Shown here piece after piece: positions 13,564-25,520 of a stretch of 64,000 nt of DNA. This DNA comes from Rhinopomastus cyanomelas (taxonomy: Eukaryota > Chordata > Aves > Bucerotiformes > Rhinopomastidae). The notes beneath the pieces are model-generated. The model made no database searches. It saw nothing but the letters and a program-made list of their open reading frames with translations, and was not told where the DNA came from. Within the stretch, counting starts at the first letter, position 1; each line of letters begins with the position of its first letter. The stretch covers positions 66,306 to 130,305 of the forward strand of contig VXBP01010410.1 of assembly GCA_013400115.1 (NCBI GenBank), written 5' to 3'. The position numbers and the translations under genes were made by a program.

Positions 13564-13951
13564 GTGGGAGCTGGGCCTCTTTAGCTTGAAAAGAAAGGAG
13601 ATTGAGGAGTGATCTCGTTAATGTTAATAAATATGTGAAGGGTGGGTGTTAGGAGGATGAAGCCAGGCTCTGCTCGGTGGCATCTAATGATAGGACAATG
13701 GTCAATGGGTGTCAGCTGGAACATAGGAGGCTCCATGTCAATATGAAAAGGAACTTCTTCCCAGTGAGACTGATGGAGCACAGGGACAGGCTGCCTAGGG
13801 GGGTGGTGGAGTCTCCTTCTCTGGAGACAATCAAAACCTGCCTGGCCATGTTCCTGTGTGACTTGATCTAGGTGATCCTGCCATGGTGGAGAGATTGGAC
13901 GTGATGATCTTTCCAGGTCCCTTCCAGTCCCTAAAGTCCTGTGATTCTGTG
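13564..13951 (+). mobile_element. CR1 LINE, 3' fragment (type A)
   Basis: A sense CR1 starts within the 'ELGLFSLEKRR' coding segment ('gagctgggcctctttagcttgaaaag') and continues through the 'HRRLHVNMKRNFFPVRL' region to a tail ending 'gtgattctgtggttc'. The minus-strand open frame at 13581-13997 is only its antisense shadow. It includes part of ORF2 and the short 3' UTR, with small frame breaks. Confidence 0.95.
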
Positions 13952-15206
13952 GTTCTTCAGTCTTTGGAAGCTGGCTAATGGCAGGAAAAAAGTCCAAAAA
14001 ATGTTGTAAAGGGACATGAGATGGCTCTCATATCTGGTTGTCAAGAAAGGAATCATCATGTAATTGAAACTGTTTCTAACTGATATTTCTCCTTTTGGGA
14101 AAATTCTCTATTTCCCAAAAAAGCTCTTAAGCTAATGGAAAGGAAATTCCATACGTTTTTCTGCCCTGGAAGCAAAAAAAAGAAAAGAACTGGTTTCAGC
14201 TGATTATTCCAAAATGAAGGAGAGCAGCTGTCTGCCCTGAGTTCCAGAGCAGGGGGCGTAAAGCCCCCATAAGCTTCATGTAGATTGAACTCACAGAGCA
14301 AACAAGCTTTCTGCTCCTGCCAGCATCATGGGATGGGCATCTGGGCTCCCAGCTGCAGAAGGCAGTCCATGAGGTGGGGGTGCCTGGGAACAGCAGCCTT
14401 CAACTCTCTGCCTGGACAGCTGGTGAGACATTAGGCAGTTTTCTGAGCCACCCCACCTTGACTAGATGCACAGCCACAGACATTTCCAGTGCAGAAAACC
14501 TGATGCTTTCCACTGGAAACCTCTTGCAACAGGAGACTTCTGATCTCTGTTTTGTGCGTGTTGGTGTCTGTGCGATGTGTGTGGCACATTGCTCATAACG
14601 TTGTGTGAAGCCATTAAGCTCTTGGAGCCTTGCTGCAGCAGAACTCAGTTGAGGAAGATGTTTAGAAGGTCACTGCTTTGATAGGAATTTAATGGAGGTG
14701 CCCAAGCAGTTGTCAGAGGGTAGCCAATAAAGCTGAAGTGTCTGAGTTAGTCCCTTTCTGCTTTGCAACCTCTGTATTTTAGAACTTTCCCATTTATGAA
14801 ACTCTCCCCTGTGTGAGTTCGCTCACAGCTGTCTGAACGATTTAGTTGTGCTCATTAGTGATGAAGCAAAGGTACATCATAAAAAAAGAAAGAATAATAT
14901 ATCACCTAATGCATTTTGTTCCTGGGCTTGATACATACAGGGCTCTTTAAAGTATTAGATGTTTCCAGATATGGTAGACGTACCGTTGTGTGTTTTGGGA
15001 AACCTCGCTAAGAAATAGGAGACCTCAGCCATACGCACTGCTATTAAATCTTTGCTGAGAAGTCTGGAGAAACTGGTTTGCCCTCTGCGTGTTTGTGTGA
15101 ATTATGGGCTGTGCAGATCAGCAAAGTGCAAATTAGCAGTCCTCTACTGTCCGTCGTATCTCGAGTCACAATAACCGAGTTCAGAAGTTCACTGCTTGGT
15201 GGAGGC

Positions 15207-15229
15207 AAAAAAAAAAAAGAAAAAAAAAA
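15207..15229. repeat. A-rich simple tract (A12-G-A10)
   Basis: Twelve A, one G and ten A follow 'ggaggc'. It could be the remnant tail of a retroposed sequence, but no body is recognisable upstream and no target duplication is obvious. Confidence 0.85.
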
Positions 15230-17613
15230 TTAAGAAAGTTTGTTCTGACTTACTTGTGCTTTTCTAAAGACTGTCTGGAGCTGACTAACCCCTGGTGAAC
15301 TTGTATCCTCCACCCCAGCTGCAGCCTTTCAGCTTCAACAAAGACCACTCACTAAATCCAGGAAACAGAGTGGCGCGTGGGTGAGTGCCCAACTCCCCGT
15401 TCACACCCTGCCTGCTGTCCGGGGAGAAAGCCAAACCCTCCGCATGTGTGCGTGGAAAAGAGAATTCTTGACTGTCCACAGAAAACGGCACTTTCCATTG
15501 AGTTTTTCCAGCAGTGCAGCTTTTCAGAAACCACAATAAAAACTTGGGGCTGCAGGACTTTTCTTCTTTGCATACCTCACTGCACAAAAAGAAGTGCCAA
15601 ATGTTTTTCTGGAAGCAGGATTTCCAGCCATGAGCAATGATTTAGGAGAGTTAGAATATCAGTTTCCAAGAATGTTTTGTTTGGAAATACGAGATTTGCT
15701 TGAGACACCGCTGATGTATTTCCTCTGCTTTGATTACTGCTCTTCCATATACATTTAGCCACTGGCTGTTGTTCTTTTACCCTCCAAAAATCTGTTTTGA
15801 TGCCCTGAACATAATTGTCTTTGTTATGCTAAGGCGGGAGGTGGAGTAGCATGCAGAGAGAGATGAAAGCAGAGTTGTTTTGGGTATCCTACGCAGCGTA
15901 CTTTGCAGGAACTTTGGAAATCTTTTGCACAGTGCTCCTTACTGGGAGAAATGCTCTTTAAAAGCAGTCATAAAGCAATGGAAAAGAAGACCATTAGCGA
16001 AGATGAATAAGCACAGATTTCCTCAAGCATTGGTACGTGGTCTGGGCAGGGGTAAAAGTGGCTCGGCCTGCAGAGCCACCATGTCTGTGTATCACTGGAG
16101 CTGGAGGGAGGTCGTCGTTGAAAGTGGCTCAGGAAAGAAGCAGATACTGTGCAGTTGAGTCACTAGACTTTGCTGCTTGTGTGATGTGCTAAGGACATAC
16201 ATTGAGGTGACAGATTTCTATCACTGGAGTGTAAAAACCGGTCCAGAACATCCAACCTGCTCCCTCCACAAGCTGTAATCTTTTGAATTAGGAAATATTT
16301 TTAACAAACATTTAACTTTTGTCAGCCTCAAAAGACCAGAAGTTTCCTTGGGAATTTGCAGCACGACAGGCTGAAACATAGTGGTTGGACTATTGGACCA
16401 AGGGGGAAGAAGGTCCCTGAAAGAGCAGCTATTGAGGAGGAAGTGCCTTACTGGCCCTGTGAATCCCCAGAGCACAGCCCTGTGCCCATGTCCTACTACC
16501 CATTGTGCAGTTTCTCTTAAAAGCAGTGGTCAGTGGTTTAAAAATAGTTATAATAAAGCTTGTGAACAGAGGTTAATATAGAATAATTAGAGCTTTGCGC
16601 ATTTCCTGCTGACTGCGCTGTTCTCTCGCTGCTACCTGATGACCTTTCCTCAGAGGAAGAGAACTTGCAGACATTCTGCACTTGCAGATGCTCTTGGTCA
16701 ATGGCAGTTTCTCAAGGGATTCCATCAGGAGGGGACTCAGAGTCCAGTTGTCCTGTGTGAAAACTGTCTTGAGTTCCCCAGTGCAAACGCTAATCTTTAA
16801 GAGGCTGAAAAATTATCCCAGTACTTTGTAAAGGCACTTTTTTTGGCTTTTCTGACCCCTCTGCCTGCACCAGGATTCCTCAATCTCTGCTGCTCATATG
16901 ACAGGATGTATTTTGGATTTTGTCTTTGTAGAGGGTTGGTCAAAGGCAACTGATCCAGCTGTTACAGTCCTGTTTCCAACTTTCCCTGTCTGGCATTCAT
17001 GCCGTCACACAATCTGCACATTGAGATGCTGAAGACTGATCCTACTTCCCTTCGTCACCCCTGTCCTCCTTCCCTCCCTTCCAGATTCAGAGTTTTGCCT
17101 GAATCAGTTCCCCGAAGTGATTGACGCTGTAGCTGCATTAGTGTGAATGCAAGAGAGTGGGAGAGATGGTGGGATCGCAGCATCCCAGGCTCAGTTTATG
17201 TGAACTGCCACCTCGGTTGCTGGGACATGCTGAATGTGTGACAGCCAGTGGGGCATGCGTTTGAAGATAACATGCGAAGGACAGTACCGCAAAAAAATCC
17301 ATTGACTGACCTCAAGGCTATTGGAGGTAGTCGTGTACGTCGGGTACTACAGTCTGAATAATTATGTCTCTTACACCTTTTTATTTAATCAGCCTTGCAG
17401 TGGTTTCACTCTACAACATCTGCACTTAGTCTTGCTTCTGCAGTGTGGTACTGCAGTTTATCAGTGACTGGGATTATGCTGCAGCCAGAGCTCAGCCCCT
17501 CCCCAGACAGCTCTGGGAGGTGAGCTGGTCCTCAGGGACTGGCTTGAGCAGATGTACACCAACCTGCAAATGTCAGGTTGACGTTTTTACCTCTTCTGAC
17601 TGGCCATTTATAT

Positions 17614-17624
17614 CCCCCCCCCCC
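17614..17624. repeat. C11 homopolymer tract
   Basis: Eleven consecutive C residues inside an otherwise ordinary sequence. This is length-unstable and prone to sequencing error, so the frame of the open reading frame spanning it (17445-17759) should not be trusted. Confidence 0.9.
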
Positions 17625-18636
17625 ATAACTGTAGGTACAGCTGTCTTTTCTTCAGTTGCCTACAACATCAGGACACAGATTACTTACAGTGCTTACAGCT
17701 GGGTGAGTTTTTTCATTTGCACTAGTGTCCAGGGACATAGGCTGACTGTTCTGGTCTAGTCTGCCTGCAAGTTGCTCCCGGCATGCTCTTTCGCTGAGGT
17801 TCAGTCATGTCTCCCAACAGGCTTCCAGTAAACTGGAATCATCTGTCTTGCAAATGGTCTCTCCTTTAATTAGAAAATCTTTAATGTCTGCAAAGTCACA
17901 TGTGGGTGCCAGAGTTTGCAGCTCTGTGATCCAAGTTCTGTAGCCTTGCTGGTTTTCAGCGTAGTTTTAAAAAATAATCTCTTGAGACTCAGGATAACAG
18001 CGCCCGTTGAACCCTGCCAGCAGATGTTCCACAGGTTAATTCTGGCCAAAACCTCCTGCTCTTATTTGTGTTTTCCCCTCAGCGAACCTTAAAAAAGGTT
18101 TTCAATTAATTTTTTCATTTTTATCCCCTATGGCCAGCTCTACGTGCAGACTCTCTTTTTGTTTTCACTGTCTTTGTGCAAGTGCTAACGTTGAGGGGGT
18201 TGTTTTGTTCTGCTCTGGGTTTTTTGGTTTGTTTTTTTCATCGTGTAGTCCGGTACCCTGAGCCCGTTTGCTCTATGTCAGCCACTAGCTTGTTTTTCTA
18301 TGAATCACGTGCTCTTCCTGGCTTTGGTGTTTGCTGTCTGGCTGCTGGTTTGGTAGATACTGTGCACTGGGCAGCACTGAGAGAGCAGCATGTGAATCCA
18401 AACTGTAACCCCTTTCTGACCAGAGGTTTCTTCAGGGTTGTCCTTGCTGCAGGACCATGTGGGCTTCTTGAGGTACCCTTCAAATATCTCCCTACCATGT
18501 TGATCATGTGTGATGGGAACGTACCTTATGCCAGTCTTTGAAGGAGCAGTGTCTAAGAGAAGGACCTTGAATAAGTACTTTACAAATAAAAAACCTGAAT
18601 AATATTTTGATGTAGTAGGAATCAGAAAAGCTAGGA

Positions 18637-19134
18637 CCATTCTGGGCCCCTCCGTTCCAGAAGGACACAACTGCTAGAGAGAGTCCAACACAGAGCCACA
18701 AGATGATGGAGCATTTCTCTAATGGAACATTTCTCTAATGAGGAGAGGCTGAAGGAGCTGGGTCTCTTGAGCTTGGAGAAAAGGAGACTGAGAGGTGACC
18801 TCATTAATGTTTGCAAATATGTGAAGGGTGAATGTCAGGAGGATGAAGCCAGGCTCTGCTCAGTGACATCCAACGATAGAACAAGGGGCAATGAGTGTGA
18901 GCTGGAACATAGGAGGTTCCACATCAATATGGGAAGGAAATTCTTCCTGGTGAGGGTGATGGAGCACTGGAACGGGCTTCCCAGGGGATTTGTGGAATGT
19001 CCTTCTCTGAAGACATTTAAAACCCGCCTGGATATGTTCCTGTGCAACTGGATCTGGGTGATCCTGCTGTGGTGGAGAGACTGGACATGATGATCTTCCG
19101 AGGTCCCTTCCAGCCCCTAATGTTTTGTGATTCT
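18637..19134 (+). mobile_element. CR1 LINE, ORF2 C-terminus to 3' end (type A)
   Basis: A sense CR1 starts in 'tctgggcccctccgttccagaaggaca' (the WAPQFQKD segment) and runs to a 'tgttttgtgattctg' end. The frame 18722-19090 keeps about 120 codons, including ERLKELGLLSLEKRRLRGDL, VKGECQEDEARL and a well-kept HINMGRKFFLVRVMEHWNGLP segment. It is among the best preserved ORF2 ends in the window. It carries a 16-base direct duplication at 18708-18739 ('ggagcatttctctaat', then 'ggaacatttctctaat'). Confidence 0.95.
18708..18739 (+). repeat. 16-bp tandem duplication inside CR1
   Basis: Two adjacent 16-base units differ at one position (gag versus gaa). Other CR1 copies carry one unit here, so this is a local slippage duplication private to this copy. 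It adds 16 bases and therefore shifts the reading frame. Confidence 0.85.
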
Positions 19135-21244
19135 GCAACTCAGGTCATAGGCTGTGGAGGAGGCAATGTCTTTCCACTGAGATTTAAGAGGAGCTGTCCT
19201 GGAAGATGCGCAGCTCAAGAGCAGATGGACTGCAGGTCTCCTGTTTCTTGTGTCATTCCCCTTAAGTTGTTCCTACATGTTGTACCATCAGGAATGATGA
19301 TGCTTCATTCCAAAGACTAAAACTCCCAACTCTGAGAAATATTTTGTGGGAGCAGCTCAGTCAGTCGTGCAGAGAAGGTGGTTAATGAAATAAAACAACT
19401 TGACGAGAAGCAAGACAGTGCTTTGTCTGTGAAGGAGTTGGTCTTTCATGACAGACTTTGTGTTCCCCCAATTTATTTATTTATTTTGCAGTTGAATGAG
19501 CAAGATTGTTTAAAAAGAGTGGTGGGGAAGGTCACTAGGGAAAAGCCCCCTCCTCTACTCACTCATCAATTCTTATAGCATTAAAAAAATTAATTTAAAT
19601 TGCCACTTTCCTCAAAATGAAGCGTAAAGCTTTTAGAGTTCTGTTGTTTAATTTCCCAACTGGATATGAAATTAAGGAAATTGTAATTGTTTGACCTCTC
19701 ACATCAGGGAGCCTAGGTATTTTTTCTTTTGTTTCACAGGAGTACAGCTGTATGAGAACAAGGGCTTCCCTAGAGGCTCCATTCATTGTAAAATCTGATC
19801 TAATGAATTAAAATATATCTCCTCTTGTTGATGCCTTTGCATGCTGCGACCTGCCTTGGGTTTGAGTTCGGGGTGGCTCCCACTGAATTGTCTGAAGGCT
19901 TGGAGCACACTTCCTCCTGGTGAATTGCTCTTCCCAAAGTCTGTCTGTTGATTACATCCTTTGGATTGGATTGGCTGTTTTTCTTACGCAGTTCACTACC
20001 GAGCCTTCCATAAACTTATAGCATTTTGAGCTTTGATCCAGGAACCTTTCCAAATTCACTAAAAAACAACTAAAGAAGTGAGACTTTTATACTCCTCCAC
20101 CCCGTCTTTGTGCCCTTTGTTAATCAAGAGGGCTGCAAATATTTCAAACCATTTAAAGCCAGACAAAACCCCTCTTTTTTGGTGATTTCTTCAAAACACC
20201 AATTGATTATTGTTGGCAAGGACATTACACTAGAAAGGATTAGCTGTTCTGTTTGGTTTTGAGGCCAGAATACTGCTGGGGTTGTCCCTGGTGTCTGGGT
20301 GAAGCTTGCCGGGGCATCAAGGGTTGCTGGGTCCCCATGGACATCTCCTGAGAGAAAAATAAGTTGACACCAAAGAACTAAGGCGAAAAAAAAATATATT
20401 GAGTATCACTATGGAAGCAGTGAAGAATGGAGATCTTGAGATCTTCATGCTTTGTGTGTCTGATCCGATGTAAGGTGTTTTAGGAGATCTAATACACTCC
20501 TTCAGAGCTCGTTAGTTGTGTCAGAGAAGGGTCAGAACACCTTCATTCAGAGCGTTGGCGCGAGTCTTTTTTTGTCCTGAAGTCAGCACTTTGAGAGGTT
20601 TCCCATGTGGTAGGAATGGACTTGCCAAGAGTAAGAATAGTTTACTCTTCCAGGGAAAAGGTGAGCAACTGTCAGAGTCGGTGATATATTTAGCTCTCAG
20701 TGATTGTAAGGATGACTTCAGCTGGCTCTGTGATCTCTGGTTCAGCCCTTCTTTCCCAAACAGGCCACACAAGTGGCCTTACGCACACCCATAGCAGCTG
20801 GTAAAATAGCTCTCCTTGTGCAATGGGATAAAAGTTGGCAGGAGAGGACTGTCAGGATGGTTTTGCCAGGAGCTTGTGGCAGAGAGGTGACTTTGCCAAG
20901 GCTAAAGAAGAATTGTGTTGTGTCCAGACCTGATCAGAAGCTGGGATCTGCTCTGTTGTATTTTAGCTGTTAGAAGGTCTAGCTTATGCAGCGTAAGCTC
21001 CTGGGTTTTTAAAGATTCTTGTATTTGTTTCCCTTTCTCCAGTCCCTGTTGCTTTAAAAGGAGAGGAACTTTCCAAAGTGGCAGAACGCAGGGGCTAACT
21101 GTGCTTTGGGGCATCCCCATCCACACGGGCCATCAAAGGAGACTCAGTAGACCTCACCTCTCTGTTGGGAGCGCAGGGAAGGCAGACAGGGGCTGCTCTG
21201 GATGGCGTTGGTGTGCAAGGGGCAGGAGCAAAAGCTCTGCCTGT

Positions 21245-21276
21245 GGCAGGCAGGCAGGCAGCTGCGAGGCAGGCAG
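21245..21276. repeat. Imperfect (GGCA)n microsatellite
   Basis: Four consecutive GGCA units at 21245-21260 are followed, after a short 'gctgcga' interruption, by two more units near 21268-21276. It lies in a GC-rich patch that also contains CAG/CCG-like triplets. Confidence 0.85.
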
Positions 21277-21509
21277 CAGCCGCCAGCTCGCTGACAGCAC
21301 AGCTCTGGCACTGCGAAGAATCGAGCCCTTTGTATTTAACCATCCAGACCTAATATACTGACATGGTCGTCATCAGATACAGTTGACACATGTTTAAATG
21401 GTGTATCTCGCTGCTTTGAACAAGTGGGAATGTGTTCTTGGACTGCTCTGCTCTCCGCATTTCTACAGTTTCCCACTGTCCATTTTCCATAGTTACTTAC
21501 AGCGTTTAA

Positions 21510-21710
21510 CTGGAATCCGGGGCCGCAGCGGTTGCGTGCATAGTCTCTCTAACCACACCTGTGGCTTTTTTGTGTCACATATAATTCATTACTGAGTGAT
21601 GCTTCCTGCCTTGTCATCTTTAGTCCTAGATGAATGAATGGTGCAGCTAAATCAGCTTAGCGCCGAGCTGAAGCGGCGGTACATGTTTAGCTGCGGCTCT
21701 CGCACAAGTC
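21510..21710. promoter_or_regulatory. Possible CpG-rich regulatory patch
   Basis: About ten CpG dinucleotides fall in roughly 200 bases (clusters near 21517-21540 and 21660-21710), while surrounding sequence is CpG-poor. Between them is 'aaccacacctgtgg', which combines a RUNX-type AACCACA and an E-box CACCTG. This fits an unmethylated enhancer or minor promoter. No TATA box or linked exon is recognised, so function is inference only. Confidence 0.25.
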
Positions 21711-22599
21711 ATGCAGAAACTTATTTGTGTTGTTATGGCTGGGTGTTCACTGGAGGCTCCAGCTCTTTTGATATCGGATCCACTCACAGCTTGCATGTCC
21801 TGCCTCAGCTTTATTTTTCCTTCCAGAGGGATGGATACTGCATGATTCACTGCGTCTTTGCAGAGGCTCCAGTGGGCAGAGCTATTTGTGCTGAAACCTC
21901 ACCGGGCTGTAATTAATCTGCAGAGGAAAGGAAATGGTTTTGTGACAGCTAAGTGAAGACCAAATAGTGCAGTGTGATGAAAGGTATGCTCAGCAGTCTG
22001 ATTGAGGATCTGAAGTATATATGTGTTTAGCTTCACAGTGAGCTGAAATACGTTTGAGATGAGAATTGCCCTGAGTGTCTCTTAGTAGTAGACAAAAGTA
22101 GACAGAGGGAAACTTGTGTTTAATTCCGTGTTAATACCCAGAAAACTCAACAGAGATGAAAAAAATTATGTCCTGTTATTCATTGTACTTGAAAAACTGA
22201 AGAAGCCTACATATAAACTGTGTATGAGTGCTGCAGGCAGAGAGACACGTGCTGTATGAGCTGGATCTGAGAGATCATGGTATGTTCCAGTGAACAGGCC
22301 GTCCCGCCTTCAGGCTGTAGTTACGCTGAGATAGAAGACATCTGATAACCACTAAAGAATGCTGCAGACTTTGGTAAATTAGGCTAGTTTTTGGTTGTTT
22401 GCAGCTTTTTTTGTGTTTTTCTTCTAGGTTGTAATTGTTTTGCAGAAGAAACATAGTTTGTGATCATCTTGTTTGAAAGTTAAATATTTATCCAGTGAAA
22501 TGTTTTGGGGTTTATTTTGTTTTTAAAGAAGGAAGTAATATCTTGATGTCATGTTCGCGCTTGTTCATTATCAAATGCACCTTTAGATGCAGATTCTCA

Positions 22600-22860
22600 G
22601 ACAAGGGGTAACAGGTATAAGCTGGAACATAGGAGGTTCCACATCAATAGGAGAAGGAACTACTTCTTCCTGGTGAGTGTGGTGGACTGCTGCAATGGGC
22701 TGCCCAGGGAGTTTGTGGAGTCGTCTTCTCCGGAGGCATCTAAAACCCACCAGGGTATGTTCCTGTACAGCTTGGTCTAGGTGATTCTGCTGTGACAGGG
22801 CGATTGGACTAGATGATCTTTTGAGGTCCCTTCCAATCCCTAATGTTCTGTGATTCTATG
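22600..22860 (+). mobile_element. CR1 LINE, 3' fragment (type A)
   Basis: A sense CR1 starts at 'acaaggggtaacaggtataagctggaacataggagg' (the DRTRGNG...LEHRRF segment) and ends 'atgttctgtgattctatgac'. It has a three-base insertion-like change at 'aactacttcttcc'. Only the last ORF2 segment and the 3' UTR are present. Confidence 0.95.
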
Positions 22861-23532
22861 ACTTCATTTCATGTGCACCTGAGATTGTTTCTAGCAAGAA
22901 GATGCAGAGGTAAACTTGGCAGCTTCCCTAGAATGGGGTGACAGTGACCTTTGGAGTTGGCACTGAACGTTTAAAGCAGCAGTGAGTCCTCGGCTGACTG
23001 GATAAGATGAAGGTTTCTCAGCTCCACTTGTGTAGTCACAGAATTCTAGACATTTCAGGAGGCAGAGACATGTGGATGTTGAAGTCTTGAAAACCTCCAA
23101 GGATGGGAGGTGCCACAGCCTCTTGGATTGACCTGTGCTAACACTGCATGGCCTTCATAGAGAAAAAAGCCATTCTAAATGTTCAGCCTGAGCTTCCCAA
23201 ACTGTGTTCTATCTTCAGCCACTAGCAGGAAGGGTTTGGCTCCACTGGAGTTTTAACTACAAACTCTCATTAATTAATTACAGAGTGTTACAGGTTGGTC
23301 ATGCTAGATCATGTGTGCATACTTTATTTCACTTTTAATCTGAGCTGTTGACAATGAAATAGCACAGAGGTTGTCTGTATTTAAGATAAAACCTGACTAG
23401 ATCTATAACATTTTGTGCCTACATCCTACCTATACTTTAGGAGCATTATAAGACTGTGACAGTACTGTCATAAAGATAAAAGTTCTTGTCATCACTGTCT
23501 CTATACCTAATATAAGAAGACCAGTTTAGTTT
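22861..23532. other. Short non-coding spacer between CR1 copies
   Basis: Nothing recognisable beyond short chance frames. This spacer separates an upstream plus-strand and a downstream minus-strand CR1, so the two 3' ends point towards each other. Confidence 0.55.
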
Positions 23533-24089
23533 ACAGAATCATAGAACATCAGGGATTGGAAGGGTCCTCGAAAGATCATCCAGTCCAATCCCCCTGCCAC
23601 AGCAGGGTCACCTAGACCAAGTTGCATAGGAACATGGCCAGGTGGGTTTTAAACATCTCCAGAGAAGGAGACTCCACAACGCCCCTAGGCAGCCTGTTCC
23701 AGTGCTTAATCACCCTCAGCATGAAGTTCCTTCTCACATTCATATGGAAACTCCTGTGTTCCTGTTCACACCCATTGCCCCTTGTCTTATCACTAGATGA
23801 TGCTAAGAAGAGCCTGGCTCCATCCTCCTGACTCCCACCCCTCCCATATTTATAGACATTAATGAGGTCACCCCTCAGTCTCCTCTTCTCCAACCTAAAG
23901 AGACCCAGCTCCCTCTGCCTTTCCTCATCAGGGAGATGCTCCACTCTTTCCATTGTCTTTGTGGCTCTGCGCTGGTCTCTCTCCAGCAGCTCCATGTCCT
24001 TGAAATGAGGGGCACAGACCTGGACACAATACTCCAGAGGTTATCTCACCAGAGCAGAGTGGAGAGGAGAAGAAGAACCTCTCTGTCAG
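23533..24089 (-). mobile_element. CR1 LINE, ORF2 C-terminus to 3' end (type A)
   Basis: On the minus strand this CR1 keeps a frame of 127 codons (23612-23995) with MELLERDQRRATK, DEERQRELGLFRLEKRR, LRGDLINVYKYGRGG, SSDKTRGNGCEQEHRSFHMNV and NRLPRGVVESPSLEMFKTH. This is close to intact for the ORF2 end. The 5' side is truncated in the 'tctgccctactctgctctgg' region and the 3' tail 'cagaatcatagaacatc' lies at the left edge. Catalytic domains are absent. Confidence 0.96.
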
Positions 24090-25379
24090 TTTACTATTCT
24101 GACATCAGAAAGCAACACTTCCTTAATGTCTAAGCAGAGCTGCATACTGGTAGACGAACGAGTTGTGTTCTGGTTTGACTTTAGCATCATCAACAAAATG
24201 ATTAAGTACTGTACACTGACGTTATAATTCTGTCAGTCAGAAACAATATGACTTGATTTTCAGAACAACAGATCACGTGCCCTGAGAATTTGTAGGGATT
24301 ATATTTGGAAGCTGAGTAAATCCTAACAGAAGCATTTCAATAATAGGTATGCAGTTCGGTGATGTTATATTCAGCAAGTGTTTTCTAATTAGCGCCACTT
24401 GTAGGGCCAGAGCTTTTCATTTGTGATTCCTGTTTGATTTACTTGTCATAAATGAACTCAAAGTTCTGCACCTTGGTTTTTTTTGATATAGTTTGCACCC
24501 TACATAATCTATAGCAGTGTTGATGTGCTTTTCCTTTTTGTCTGAGGGTGCGATTATTTAGCTAAGTAAGCAGGTTGTAGGTAACTTGAGTCTTGAGAAA
24601 TTAATGATGAAGGAAAAGCTCTGCTTTCATTGTGTTGGCTAAGACTTAGGCCAGTATTTTCAGAAGAGTGTAGTGAGTTGGCTGTTCGGCTTCTTGGGGA
24701 AACTCTGGAATGCCTTGTACATGCACAGATGGCTGAGTACCTAACTCCTCCTCGCTGTCTAATTTCTTGAGAACGTCTTGTCACAGGCATCAAAATCCTC
24801 AACATATGAATAATGCTGATACCTAAGTCACACTGTGGCTCTGTTAGAGAAGATACTCGCAGCCATACGGGACTCTAGCTCCTTCTCAAAGGTACCTGGA
24901 AGGTTATTTCATGTCAAGACAGATCTTTGCACCTCTAGTAACTTTGAGCCCCAGAACTTTCTCTTCAAATCTTCTTTAAGGAAGGAACCTCTCTGTTCTG
25001 TTCAGGGTTCTAGAGATGGTCCAGGATGACGTCAAGGAGGTACAGAAAGCAAAGAGCACAGTTATGTGGAGAATTATGACATCTCTCAAACTACAGTGGG
25101 TATGTGAGCACACGTGAAGCAGTAGGTCTTCCAATAGCAGTTCATTTTACTTCTGTTTATTCTGGTGTCTGATACCAGTCAGTTGTTGTGAACAAACAGC
25201 ACCCACCAGAGCTGAGCACCCTGACAGGGCAGGCAGCAGCGTGGGTCTGTTTTTTCTTACATTCCCATGTCTCTCCTCCCCTTCCCCCTCACAGTTTCTA
25301 CTCTGCCTTTCTCTTGTAGACGGCAGTATAAGATCAGGCTGCTTTTCGTTTCCATCACTTTTCCCTGCTGCGACTGAAT

Positions 25380-25520
25380 CTGTTGCAATTAAATTTTAAT
25401 TGAGATGCACACTACTTAAATAGACACAAGACAGCGACAGCTATTGCTAATTAATTTTCTTTCAAAACGACAATATTTAATAATTATATTCCATGTCACT
25501 TACATTATTTATACAAGTTT
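25380..25520. promoter_or_regulatory. Candidate conserved non-coding element (AT-rich)
   Basis: An AT-rich block holds several homeodomain-like cores close together: 'caattaaattttaattg', 'gctaattaatttt' and 'caatatttaataattat'. There is no simple-repeat structure. This composition is typical of developmental enhancers, but no conservation evidence is available here, so the call is speculative. Confidence 0.2.

Larger units (their letters stand above)
13952..18636. other. Non-coding stretch, no recognised gene
   Basis: No exon was recognised with confidence. Simple tracts include A12-G-A10 at 15207-15229, a 19-base pure pyrimidine run at 17064-17082 that ends in a good acceptor-like CAG at 17085, and C11 at 17614-17624. 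A frame after 17085 stays open only about 20 codons and no convincing donor follows. AT-rich intron-like sequence lies at 14.8-15.0 kb. Confidence 0.5.
19135..22599. other. Non-coding stretch with a CpG-rich patch
   Basis: No recognised exon. A GGCA microsatellite lies at 21245-21276 and a local CpG cluster at 21510-21710, described separately. The 148-codon frame at 20915-21361 overlaps these low-complexity GC-rich segments and has no motif I recognise. 19.6-20.2 kb is AT-rich. Confidence 0.5.

Noticed and set aside
17064..17145. Strong acceptor-like site at 17085 as the start of an exon
   Set aside because: The best frame closes after about 20 codons and no convincing donor is present before the stop.
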